Below, in pieces: positions 16,224 to 23,764 of a stretch of DNA of 64,000 nucleotides. The stretch's first letter is position 1. Every line of letters starts with the position of its first letter. Under the pieces are notes generated by a model. It had not been told where the DNA came from. It saw only the letters and a list, made by a program, of their open reading frames with translations, and made no database searches. The stretch comes from DATBQN01 sp963755825 (GTDB lineage: Bacteria; Acidobacteriota; Thermoanaerobaculia; Multivoradales; UBA5704). The stretch is from assembly GCA_963755825.1 (NCBI GenBank), contig CAVWLA010000001.1:2480001-2544000 (forward strand), written 5' to 3'. The translations under genes and the position numbers were made by a program.

Positions 16224-17459
16224 CTACGGCTTCTGCGGCTCTGCGACAGACGTCGGTAGAGGGCCGGCGGCAGCGCCGCGGCGGCGCAGCCGGCCGTGCT
16301 CGCGGAGCTGGCGGCAGATCGCGGCGGCGACCTCGCGGTTCGCCTCTTCGCTCAGGTGACCGGCATCGAGGAAACGCGGTCCGCTGGTGTCGGCGAAGAG
16401 GCCGCCGAGATCGGTGAGCTCGTCCGGGTCGCGCGCCGCCCACTCGCGCGCCAGGAGCGCCTCGGCGCCGAGAAGCACGCCGCGGGCGGCGATCGTCGCC
16501 GCGGAGCGCGCCTCATACGGCGTCAGACGCCGTTTCTCGAGGATCGACGGCTCGACGAAGAAGCTGACCTGGAAACCGTAGGCCGCGGCGAGCCCGGAGA
16601 CCGCGCGGACGTTGGCGTCGAGCGCGCGGAACCCATCGTCGACGATGCGGGCCGCCGCCGCCGGCGCCGGCGCGGGCCGCGCGGCGGGCCGCGGCGCCGC
16701 CAGGCCGCTCAGCCGGAGAAGACTCGAACGAGAGACGAGGACCGCGAGCGCCGTGCGCGCCATCCGCCGCCCGCTCTGCAACAGGTTGAACTCGCGCCGC
16801 CGGTGGTCCTCGTTGAGCGGCACGCCGGCGCCGTCGTCCATGGCGCTCAGAAAGTCTGTGAAGCCGACGTAGAACACCACGACGTCCGGCACATCGCCGC
16901 GCTGCAGCTCGCGGAGGAGCGTGATCGCCGACTGCGTGCTGACGTAGCCGCTCTCGCCGAAGTTGGTGACCTCGGCGGCGACGCCGGCCGCGGCGAGATC
17001 GCGGGCGAGCTCCGAGGGGATGGTGTGGTCGTCGCGCACCCCCGTCCCCCAGATCGTCGAGCCGCCGAAGACGAAGATGCGGAGCGGCGCGCCGCCGGGA
17101 GCGCCGGCCGGCGCCGCCGGCTGCCGCCAGGTGCGGCGGAGCCCGCGCGCGTCGATGCCGATCAGCCGCCCGGCGAACGGCAGGCGCCGCCAGTAGACGT
17201 AGGGCTGCCAGCCCATCCGCGCGCTCCGCGCGTTCTCCCGGTAGAGCTCGGCCACCCAAGGCTGGCGGGGATAGCTGTCGGCGGCGAGACGGCGGTCGAC
17301 CGCCGGCGGCCGCACCGCGAGCACCAGACGCGCCGCCACCTCGCCGAGGAGGAGAAGAGCCAGCGTCACCCCCACCGCGATCCACACCCGCGCCAGACCG
17401 CGGGCGAGCCGCCGGCCGCGCGGCTCGGCGCGCACCTCGCCCTCGCTCGCCGGGCTCAT
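16224..17459 (-). CDS. SGNH/GDSL-like hydrolase, membrane-anchored
   Basis: 411 residues from the ATG at 17459; the frame opens from 17540 but the extra 27 residues are unlike protein. A single N-terminal transmembrane helix (VWIAVGVTLALLLLGEVAARL) anchors an extracytoplasmic domain. SGNH blocks are visible: IFVFGGSTIWGTG with the nucleophile Ser, NFGESGYVSTQ, VVVFYVGFTDF where the usual GxND is GFTD, and FLDAGHLSEEAN with the Asp/His pair. Such proteins are typically esterases or O-acetyl-polysaccharide hydrolases; the substrate is unknown. Its 3' end lies 25 bp from the IS630 element. Confidence 0.8.
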   Translation of the reverse strand: MSPASEGEVRAEPRGRRLARGLARVWIAVGVTLALLLLGEVAARLVLAVRPPAVDRRLAADSYPRQPWVAELYRENARSARMGWQPYVYWRRLPFAGRLIGIDARGLRRTWRQPAAPAGAPGGAPLRIFVFGGSTIWGTGVRDDHTIPSELARDLAAAGVAAEVTNFGESGYVSTQSAITLLRELQRGDVPDVVVFYVGFTDFLSAMDDGAGVPLNEDHRRREFNLLQSGRRMARTALAVLVSRSSLLRLSGLAAPRPAARPAPAPAAAARIVDDGFRALDANVRAVSGLAAAYGFQVSFFVEPSILEKRRLTPYEARSAATIAARGVLLGAEALLAREWAARDPDELTDLGGLFADTSGPRFLDAGHLSEEANREVAAAICRQLREHGRLRRRGAAAGPLPTSVAEPQKP

Positions 17460-17537
17460 CGCCGGCGATCTCGTGAATTCTTCGCTGTCAAAGCCAGGCA
17501 CCTCGTCTCGACGGCTCCTCGAGAATCCCTCGATCGC

Positions 17538-17644
17538 CATCCCGAGCGAAGCGCGGGGCCTGCGGGAGGGAACGCTCCAAATGGTTGATCGTATTGTACT
17601 TCGAGCCTCCCCCGCCGAGATCCTCGGCGCCGCTCAAGATGACA
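17538..17644. repeat. inverted pair of a dispersed 'TGTCATCCTGAGCG'-type repeat
   Basis: The 412 bp between the SGNH gene and modB hold no gene. CATCCCGAGCGAAGCGCGG at 17538-17556 and, inverted, the GCTCAAGATGACAG side at 17606-17644 are two arms of one repeat. Their translations contain 'HPERSAG' and 'CHLERRRG', the peptide signature of spurious ORFs produced by this widespread environmental-genome repeat (recalled, not searched). The arms flank a ~40-bp AT-richer spacer. It may be a REP-like or miniature element. Confidence 0.5.
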
Positions 17645-17871
17645 GCTCGCCACACCTCGCGGCACAGAGATCCTCGCGAGCCGTTGCGGTGCGCCCCAAA
17701 GAATCACCGGCCTCCGGCTATCATCTCGCGGTGTCCCTTCCGACAGCCCGTCTGAGCCGGCTCGCCCGCACCGCGCGCGAGAGACGATGCGTCCCCTCAC
17801 CCGGCCGGCCTGCGGCCGGCGCGGCGCGCCGAGGCTGAGCCATCGACACCGGCCGCATCGTCCTCTTCACG

Positions 17872-18516
17872 GTGAGCGTGGCGGCTCTCGCCACGGCGCT
17901 CATCCTCGTCCCCGGCATCGCGCTCGGCTGGGCGCTCGCCCGGCGCGGCTGGCGCGGCCGGTCGCTGGTCGAGACCGCGGCGCTGCTGCCGCTGGTGCTG
18001 CCGCCGACGGCGGTGGGGCTCGCGCTCCTCCTCCTCTTCGGGCGGGCGGGGCCGCTCGGCGGCTTCCTCTGGGAGCATTTCGGCATCGAGGTCGCCTTCA
18101 CCTGGCAGGCGGTGGTGCTCGCCTCGGCGGTGGTCTCCTTCCCGCTCCTCGTGCGCAGCGCCCGCGCCGCCTTCGAGGAGGTCGACCCCGCCCTGCCGGC
18201 GGTGGCGCGGACGCTCGGACGCTCGCCGCTCGCGACGCTCGCCGGGGTCGAGATCCCGCTCGCCTGGCGCGGCATCGTCGCCGGCGCCGTGCTCGCCTTC
18301 GCCCGCGCGCTGGGCGAGTTCGGCGCCACGATCCTGGTGGCGGGGAACATCCCCGGCCGCACGCAGACCCTCGCCCTCGCCCTCTTCCAACGCATCCAGA
18401 TGGGGCACGACCGCGAGGCGGTCACCCTCGCCGGCATCTCGGTCGCCCTCGCCGCCCTCTCGCTCGCCGGCGCCGAGGCGCTGGTCGCCCGGCGGGAGCG
18501 GACGCTCTCGGGATAG
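17872..18516 (+). CDS. modB: molybdate ABC transporter permease
   Basis: 214 residues from a GTG at 17872. Homology appears to begin ten codons earlier at an ATC (17842), just after an in-frame stop, so the true start may be non-canonical. Five to six hydrophobic segments are visible. LLPLVLPPTAVGLALLLLFGRAGPLG and the EAA-type loop VARTLGRSPLATLAGVEIPLAWRGIVAGAVLAFARALGE.FGAT are characteristic of ModB. It channels molybdate or tungstate across the inner membrane with ModC. No modA (binding protein) is found next to it. Confidence 0.88.
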   Translation: MSVAALATALILVPGIALGWALARRGWRGRSLVETAALLPLVLPPTAVGLALLLLFGRAGPLGGFLWEHFGIEVAFTWQAVVLASAVVSFPLLVRSARAAFEEVDPALPAVARTLGRSPLATLAGVEIPLAWRGIVAGAVLAFARALGEFGATILVAGNIPGRTQTLALALFQRIQMGHDREAVTLAGISVALAALSLAGAEALVARRERTLSG

Positions 18517-18538
18517 GCGCCGTCGCCGCCGGCACGCC

Positions 18539-19651
18539 GTGACCGACTTCGTCGAGATCGACCTCGCCCTCGAGCAGGGCGGCTTCGCGCTCGCCGTCGC
18601 GGCGCGCCTCGGCGCCGCCGCCGCGGTGCTCGGACCGTCCGGCGCCGGCAAGACGACGCTCCTCGAGGCGATCGCCGGCCTCAGGCGGGCGCGCGGCCGG
18701 CTGGTGGTCGGCGGCGAGGTGCTGCAGGACAGCGCGGCGAAGATCTCCCTGCCGCCGGAGCGCCGCCGCCTCGGCTACGTGCCGCAGCAGGGCGCCCTCT
18801 TCCCCCACCTCTCCGTCCTCGGCAACCTCGTCTTCGGGCGGCCGCGCCAGGCGGGGCGGCGCGCCCGCCGCGCCGGCGGCGCCGACTTCGACGGCCTCGT
18901 CGCCGGCCTTGACCTCGCCCCCCTCCTCGCCCGCTACCCGCGGCACCTCTCGGGCGGCGAGCAGCGGCGCGTGGCGCTCGCCCGCGCCCTCCTGGCGCGG
19001 CCGCGGCTCCTCCTCCTCGACGAGCCGACCGCCGGCCTCGACACCGTCCGCGCCCGCAAAGCTCTCGCCGGCATCCGGCGGGTGCAGGCGGAGCTCGGCG
19101 TGCCGCTCCTCCTCGTCACCCACGACGAGCGCGAGGCGCTGGCGCTCGCCGCCGAGGTGGTGGTCCTCGAGGGCGGCCGGGTCCACTCGGCGGGTCCGGC
19201 GCGCGCGGTCCTCCTCGCCGCCCGGCGGCGCGGCACGGAGGGCGAGCGGCCCTGGGAAAACGTCGTCCCGGCGCGCCTCCTCCGCCACTGGCCGGAAGGG
19301 GGAACGAGCGAGGTGCGGCTCGCCGCGGACGGCGGCGCTGGGGCGGCCGGCGACGGCGAGACCGTCACCATCCCCTACACCCCCGACCTCGCCCCCGGCG
19401 CCGAGATCCTCCTCTCGATCGACGCCGAGGATCTCTTGATCGCGACGGTCTTCCCCACCGGCCTCTCCGCCCGCAACGCCGTCGCCGGCCGCATCGACGA
19501 GCTGTTGACCGCCGGCTCCTCGGTCTACGCGCGGGTCGGCCCCTGGCTCGCCCACCTGACCCTCGCCGCCGTCGCCGAGCTCGACCTCGCCGCCGGCACC
19601 CCCGTCTGGCTGGTCGCCAAGACGCACAGCTGGCGGGTGGTTTCCGGGTAG
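18539..19651 (+). CDS. modC: molybdate ABC transporter ATP-binding protein
   Basis: 370 residues from a GTG, 22 bp after modB. The ATPase has Walker A GPSGAGKTT (~33-41), Q-loop YVPQQGALFPHLSV, signature LSGGEQRRVALARAL, Walker B LLLLDEPTAGLD and H-loop LLVTHDEREAL. Residues ~290-365 form a TOBE/Mop-like domain (SARNAVAGRIDELLTAGSSVYARVG), the oxyanion-sensing tail that distinguishes ModC from other importers. With ModB it should import molybdate for molybdenum cofactor enzymes. Confidence 0.92.
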   Translation: MTDFVEIDLALEQGGFALAVAARLGAAAAVLGPSGAGKTTLLEAIAGLRRARGRLVVGGEVLQDSAAKISLPPERRRLGYVPQQGALFPHLSVLGNLVFGRPRQAGRRARRAGGADFDGLVAGLDLAPLLARYPRHLSGGEQRRVALARALLARPRLLLLDEPTAGLDTVRARKALAGIRRVQAELGVPLLLVTHDEREALALAAEVVVLEGGRVHSAGPARAVLLAARRRGTEGERPWENVVPARLLRHWPEGGTSEVRLAADGGAGAAGDGETVTIPYTPDLAPGAEILLSIDAEDLLIATVFPTGLSARNAVAGRIDELLTAGSSVYARVGPWLAHLTLAAVAELDLAAGTPVWLVAKTHSWRVVSG

Positions 19652-19730
19652 ATCGCCGCTCGGCCGGCCCCAGCCGGGGCGACCTCGCATAGTCTTCTGA
19701 CCACTGTTCGACTCAAGGAGCCCGCGAACG

Positions 19731-20060
19731 ATGCCTCGACTCTGGCTCGGTCTTCTGGCTGGTTTGATCTACGGCGCGCTCTCCGCCGCGTCGATGCTAC
19801 CGCTGCAATTTCCCGACAAGCGAGCCGCGCTCACCGGGGCCTTCCTCAGCCGCTTCGCGATCGGCCTGCTGATCGGCGCGGTCATCGGCTCGCCGCAGGT
19901 CGAGCGGCTCGGCGCGCCGGCCTGGCTCGTCGGCCTCGCCGTCGGCCTTCTCGTCAGCGCACCCGATGCCGTGGTGACGAAGGCGTATGCCCCAATCCTC
20001 GCTTTCGGAGCTATCGGCGGCGCCGCCATCGGCTGGATCGTCCGGCGCTGGGGCGTATAG
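19731..20060 (+). CDS. small polytopic membrane protein, function unknown
   Basis: 109 residues with three or four hydrophobic helices (LWLGLLAGLIYGALSAASM, FLSRFAIGLLIGAVIGSPQV, LVGLAVGLLVSAPDAV, ILAFGAIGGAAIGWIVRRW). It is glycine-rich with small-residue packing, and the C-terminus is basic. AAGGAG lies about 10 nt before the ATG and TAGTCT upstream could be a -10. The family is not recognised. It is transcribed alone, followed by the hairpin-rich non-coding block. Confidence 0.75.
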   Translation: MPRLWLGLLAGLIYGALSAASMLPLQFPDKRAALTGAFLSRFAIGLLIGAVIGSPQVERLGAPAWLVGLAVGLLVSAPDAVVTKAYAPILAFGAIGGAAIGWIVRRWGV

Positions 20061-20137
20061 CCCGTCCAAGAACCCGCTTTCACGAGTTGTCCGTCGCTCG
20101 CCCGGAGCGCCGGCCGTACGGCGGAAGCCGCGGCGAT

Positions 20138-20406
20138 CTCGCGGAAATCTTCGGCGATCGACGCGATGCGGCGAGAGTTTCTGAGAAATCTCGGCCGCAG
20201 AGCAGGAAAAATCTCTTGGCGAAGGGAAATATCGAAAATTTCCAAGAAAAATTCGATTTTTCCTCTGCCGCGGCCGCCGCAGCGAAGAAAAATTGAAAGT
20301 TTCTCGGAAACATTCGAATTTTCCTCTGGTGCGACCGCCGCAGCGGAGAAAAATCAAAATTTTCCGCGCTTCGGCCGTCGCAGCGGAGAAACTCGCGAGA
20401 TTTCTC
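20138..20406. repeat. array of AT-rich hairpins separated by GC-rich CCGCCGCAGCG motifs (non-coding)
   Basis: The 500 bp between 20061 and 20560 have no convincing gene. Inside are short inverted repeats: 20172-20193 (CGAGA/TCTCG with TTTC/GAAA), 20225-20243 (GGAAAT/ATTTCC), 20246-20262 (GAAAAAT/ATTTTTC, 3-nt loop), 20343-20369 (GCGGA/TCCGC flanking AAAT/ATTT) and 20386-20406 (GAGAAA/TTTCTC around CTCGCGAG). Between them a GC-rich motif near GGCCGCCGCAGCGRAGAAA recurs around 20192, 20271, 20332 and 20372. Open frames on both strands are compositionally odd and share no start signals. Confidence 0.75.
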
Positions 20407-20560
20407 TCGATCCCACCGCGCCGCCGTCTGAACCGCCAAAATTTCCAGCCCCTAGCTGCCGGCGAGGATCAGCGCTCGCTCTTTCCGCTCGCTTGTCGCC
20501 GCCGCGAGGGAACCGCGGCCAGATCCCTCTCGCCGGGCCCCGCTCCGTCGATCCCCCGCC

Positions 20561-21448
20561 TCAGTACGTCAGCGTCGTCGCGTAGGCGAAAGAGACCGGC
20601 TGGCCGTTGCGCGTCGCCGGCTGGAAGGTCCAGAACTGGACGCCGTCGAGGACGTGCTGGTCGAAGAGGGCGTCGAGGCCCTTGGTCACCCGCGGCTGCG
20701 TCAGGCAGCCCTCGGTATCGACCACCCCCTGCACCACCAGCGCGCCGTGGAGGCCGTCCGCCTTGGCGCGGGCGGTGTAGGTCGGCAGCGGGTGGAAGAT
20801 CGGCTTCGGCGCGACGATGTCCTTGGCCTGGACCGGCGCGGCGACGTCGGAGCCGCCGATGTCTCCCAGGGCCCGGCCGACGCAGAGGACGCGGTGGGCG
20901 TAGGCCGCCTGGCTGCCGCTCGGATGGTTCTCCAGGTAGTCGCGCGCCTCGGCCACGGCGTCGCCGTAGTGCTCCCGCCGGACGAGGATCCAGGTGAGGG
21001 TCTTGAAGCCCCAGCTCTGCAGGTTGGGGTCGCTCCCCTGGTCGATCGATTGGCGGACGGCGCTCTCGGCGTCGGGGAGGTTGGCGCCGCGGGTGTCCTG
21101 CGGATCGACGAGGGCATAGGCGAGCGAGGCGTTGGCCGAGGCCTGACCGTTCAGGTCGGAGAGCTGCGCGATGGCGCTCCGCGCCGCCGCCGCGGACGAG
21201 GCGCGGTCGCCGACGGCGAGGTAGGCCTGCGCCAGCACCACCTGGCACTCGCCGCAGCGGCTGCCGGAGATCTGGTCGAGCAGCTGGACCTTGGCGATAG
21301 CGTCCTGCGCCTGGCCATGCTGGAGGAGCGACATCGCCGCGCGCAGCTCCGGATAGTTGGCGCCGGGATCGACGACATCGGCGGCGCGCGCGGCGCCGAC
21401 CGTCCAGGCGGTCAGGGCCAGGCAGGCGGCGAGGAGAGGGTGTTTCAT
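20561..21448 (-). CDS. secreted TPR/TonB C-terminal domain protein
   Basis: 295 residues with a signal peptide (1-22, cleavage after AARA). Residues ~30-200 are helical and TPR-like (ANYPELRAAMSLLQHGQAQDAIAKV, CQVVLAQAYLAVGD, AVAEARDYLENHPSG) and carry a RCGEC cysteine pair. Residues ~215-295 match a TonB C-terminal fold: GLHGALVVQGVVDTEGCLTQPRVTKGLD, then FWTFQPATRNGQPV. Such proteins span the periplasm but usually lack the TonB membrane anchor. It is transcribed alone. A GGAGG site precedes the ATG. Confidence 0.82.
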   Translation of the reverse strand: MKHPLLAACLALTAWTVGAARAADVVDPGANYPELRAAMSLLQHGQAQDAIAKVQLLDQISGSRCGECQVVLAQAYLAVGDRASSAAAARSAIAQLSDLNGQASANASLAYALVDPQDTRGANLPDAESAVRQSIDQGSDPNLQSWGFKTLTWILVRREHYGDAVAEARDYLENHPSGSQAAYAHRVLCVGRALGDIGGSDVAAPVQAKDIVAPKPIFHPLPTYTARAKADGLHGALVVQGVVDTEGCLTQPRVTKGLDALFDQHVLDGVQFWTFQPATRNGQPVSFAYATTLTY

Positions 21449-21609
21449 GACGACCTCCGGGGAGCCGCCCGCCGAAGCGGCGGAGGGCCGTCAGGAACGG
21501 GATGCGAGGATCGGACCAGCCGCGAGGCCGTCGATTTCGTCGCGCACCTCGACGAAGCTCATCGGCAACCACTTTGCCGTCACCTCGATCGGTGCGCCGC
21601 TCATCGGTT

Positions 21610-21623
21610 GATATCATGATATC
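21610..21623 (+). promoter_or_regulatory. palindromic operator of the FitAB-type toxin-antitoxin operon
   Basis: GATATCATGATATC is a perfect 14-bp palindrome ending 8 bp before the antitoxin ATG. It overlaps TATCGT (21620-21625), a -10-like hexamer 6 nt from the start. Ribbon-helix-helix antitoxins of this family repress their operon through such inverted repeats. Confidence 0.75.
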
Positions 21624-21631
21624 GTTCGGTC

Positions 21632-21880
21632 ATGAGTCAACTCGTGGTTCGCCGACTCGACGAGGCCGTGAAGCTCAAGCTGCAGCGTCGTGCGCGCCTC
21701 CATGGCCGCAGCACGGAGGAGGAGGTGCGCGAGATCCTTCGCGCCGCGGTGAGGGACGACGGGGGTGCGCGCGGCTCGCTCGGCTCGCGGCTCGCCGCCC
21801 GGTTCTCGGGTCTGGGCCTCGCGGAGGACATCCCCGAGCTGCGGGGCCAGCCCGCTCGCCCAGCCGATCTCGAGTCGTGA
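21632..21880 (+). CDS. FitA-like ribbon-helix-helix antitoxin
   Basis: 82 residues. The N-terminal ~45 fit an Arc-type ribbon-helix-helix: strand SQLVVRRLDEAVKLKLQ, then helices around RRARLHGRSTEEEVREILRAAV. This is the signature of FitA/StbC/VagC-like antitoxins. The C-terminal tail should bind the toxin. Its TGA overlaps the toxin GTG (GTGA). Confidence 0.88.
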   Translation: MSQLVVRRLDEAVKLKLQRRARLHGRSTEEEVREILRAAVRDDGGARGSLGSRLAARFSGLGLAEDIPELRGQPARPADLES

Positions 21881-22296
21881 TCATCCTGGACACCAGCGTG
21901 GTCTCGGCGCTCATGCGGAGCGAGCCGGATCCGGTGGTCGTTCGGTGGCTCGATGAGCTGCCGCCGGAATCCGTCTGGACGACGGCGATCACGGTCTTCG
22001 AGGTTCGCTTGGGTCTCGAGCTCCTCGCCGAGGGGCGCAGCCGACGGCTGCTGGAGGCAGCCTTCGAAGCGGCGCTCGAGGACGATCTCGAAGGCCGCGT
22101 GCTCCCCTTCGACCCGGCAGCGGCCGAGGCTGCGGGCCGCATCGCCGCCGAGCAGCGACGCGCCGGGCGGACGGTCGATTTTCGCGATGTCCAGATCGCC
22201 GGCCTCGCCAGGGCACGAAAATCGGCCGTAGCCACCCGCAACCTCCGCCATTTCGAAGGGCTCGGCTTGGATCTCCTGGACCCTTGGTCAACGTAG
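21877..22296 (+). CDS. FitB/VapC-type PIN-domain toxin ribonuclease
   Basis: 139 residues from a GTG that overlaps the antitoxin stop. PIN motifs are complete: IILDTSVVSALM (first Asp), AITVFEVRLGLELL (Glu), and TVDFRDVQIAGLARARKSAVATRNLRHFEGL with the conserved acidic Asp and the C-terminal NxxHF motif. Mg-dependent cleavage of RNA (tRNA or rRNA in studied homologues) is expected, held in check by the upstream antitoxin. Unlike the vapC at 14824 this copy is intact. Confidence 0.9.
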   Translation: MIILDTSVVSALMRSEPDPVVVRWLDELPPESVWTTAITVFEVRLGLELLAEGRSRRLLEAAFEAALEDDLEGRVLPFDPAAAEAAGRIAAEQRRAGRTVDFRDVQIAGLARARKSAVATRNLRHFEGLGLDLLDPWST

Positions 22297-22393
22297 CCGC
22301 CAGCGCGGCCACCACGCCCCACTCGGTGGTCGACGTCGGCGCCGATCACCTCCTCGGCCGCCGGCGCGGCGCGGCGCTCGCGCGCCGCCGCGC

Positions 22394-23764
22394 TCAGGGG
22401 AACCGGCCGCTCGCCACTAGGAGGTCGAGGCGGGCCTGCCGCGCCGCGTCCTCCGCCATGGCGACGGCGGTGTCGGCGTCGCGGGCGCGGCGCTCGGCGT
22501 CGAGGACGTCGAGGCTGGTCGAGGCTCCGGCGCCGTAGCTCAGGTTGGAGATCTGCAGGGCGTCGCGGGCCTGCTGGGCGGCGTTCCTGGCGCTCAGGAG
22601 AGCGCGGTCGGCGGCGCCGATCGCCGCCGCGGCGGTGCGCACGTCCGAGCGCGCCTGGTCGCGGCCCGCGGCGAGGTTCGCCGCCGCCTCGTCGACCAGC
22701 GCCTTCCTCTCGTGGAAGCGGCCGCGGCGCAGGCCACCGTCGACGATCGTCCAGGAGAAGAGGAGCTGCGCCTCCGGGGTCTGCGCCCGCTGGAAGAGCG
22801 TCGCCGGCGTCTGGAAGAGATCCTGCAGCGCGAAGTCGAGCGTCGGCAGGGCATCGCGCCAGCTGTCGCGCAGCACGTGCTCGGCCGCCGCCTGGCGCGC
22901 GGCGAGCGTCTGGAGGTCGGTCCGCCGGGCGTCGAGGCCGGCGAGCGCCGCGTCCTCGCCGCTGTCGAGACCGGAGAAGTCGGGCTCGTCGGCGGCGTCG
23001 ATCGGGCCGTCGGCGGCGACGAGCACCGCCAGCGCCTCCTCCGCCCGGCGCAGGTTGATCCGTGCCTGCTCGGCGAGCACCTCGTCGTTCGACGCCTCCT
23101 GCCCCGCCTGCACCTCCTCGAGCCGGCTGGCGATGCCGCCCACCTGCCGCTGGTGCGAGACGTCGAAGTGGGAGCGCGCCGTCGCCAGCGCCCGCTCGTC
23201 CGCCTCGAGCACGCGGTGGCGCTCGATCACCATGAGGAAGGTGTTCGCCGTCGCCACAGCCACCTTGCGGCGGACGTCGGCGGCGGAGAGCTCGGAGACC
23301 TTGCGGTCGTCGAGCGCGTGCGCCCACTGTGCCCAGCTCGCCAGGTCGACGAGCGGCACGGTGACGTTGCCGTTGGCGGTGGTCAAGCCGAGCGGCGTGA
23401 TGACCTGCGAGCCGAAGGTGACGTCGCGCTGGAGGCGCGTGTAGGCAGCGTTCAAGGTGACGTGAGGGAGCGAATTGGCGCGCGCCTCCTCGACCAGGGC
23501 CGCCGCCCGCAGCACCTCGGCCGCCGCCTCGCGCACCGTCGGGTTGCCGGCGAGCGCGCGGTCGATGGCCTGGCGGAAGGTCAACCGCTCGACGGCGACC
23601 GGCGCGTCGGCGCCGGGCGCCGGGGTTGCAGTCGGAGCGGCCGGAGCGGTCTGCGCAGGCGGCGCCGGAGCCGCCTGTGCCGCCACCGGCCGCTCCGCGG
23701 CGAGCGCCAGCGCGGTCGAGAGCATGAGCGCCGCATGGGCGAGCGATTTCCCGCCGCTAAGCAT
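22394..23764 (-). CDS. TolC-family outer membrane efflux channel
   Basis: 456 residues from the ATG at 23764, which overlaps the stop of the RND pump gene. A signal peptide ends near PVAAQ. Two long helical repeats follow, starting LTFRQAIDRALAGNPTVREAAAEVLRA and later LSFDASTSLDVLDAERRARDADTAVAM-type segments with heptads, the OEP/TolC duplication. It forms the outer-membrane duct of the tripartite pump encoded upstream on the same strand and remains intact although the pump gene is broken. Confidence 0.88.
   Translation of the reverse strand: MLSGGKSLAHAALMLSTALALAAERPVAAQAAPAPPAQTAPAAPTATPAPGADAPVAVERLTFRQAIDRALAGNPTVREAAAEVLRAAALVEEARANSLPHVTLNAAYTRLQRDVTFGSQVITPLGLTTANGNVTVPLVDLASWAQWAHALDDRKVSELSAADVRRKVAVATANTFLMVIERHRVLEADERALATARSHFDVSHQRQVGGIASRLEEVQAGQEASNDEVLAEQARINLRRAEEALAVLVAADGPIDAADEPDFSGLDSGEDAALAGLDARRTDLQTLAARQAAAEHVLRDSWRDALPTLDFALQDLFQTPATLFQRAQTPEAQLLFSWTIVDGGLRRGRFHERKALVDEAAANLAAGRDQARSDVRTAAAAIGAADRALLSARNAAQQARDALQISNLSYGAGASTSLDVLDAERRARDADTAVAMAEDAARQARLDLLVASGRFP

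Noticed and set aside
14900..16250. Possible intact vapC continuing past the insertion element
   Set aside because: The sequence right of 16199 reads into the SGNH hydrolase 3' end and shows no PIN C-terminal motif.
20080..20439. Minus-strand ORFs of 119-186 residues in the hairpin block
   Set aside because: Phe/Arg/Ser-rich translations produced by the AAATTT/GCCGC repeats; no family resemblance and overlapping frames on both strands are equally open.
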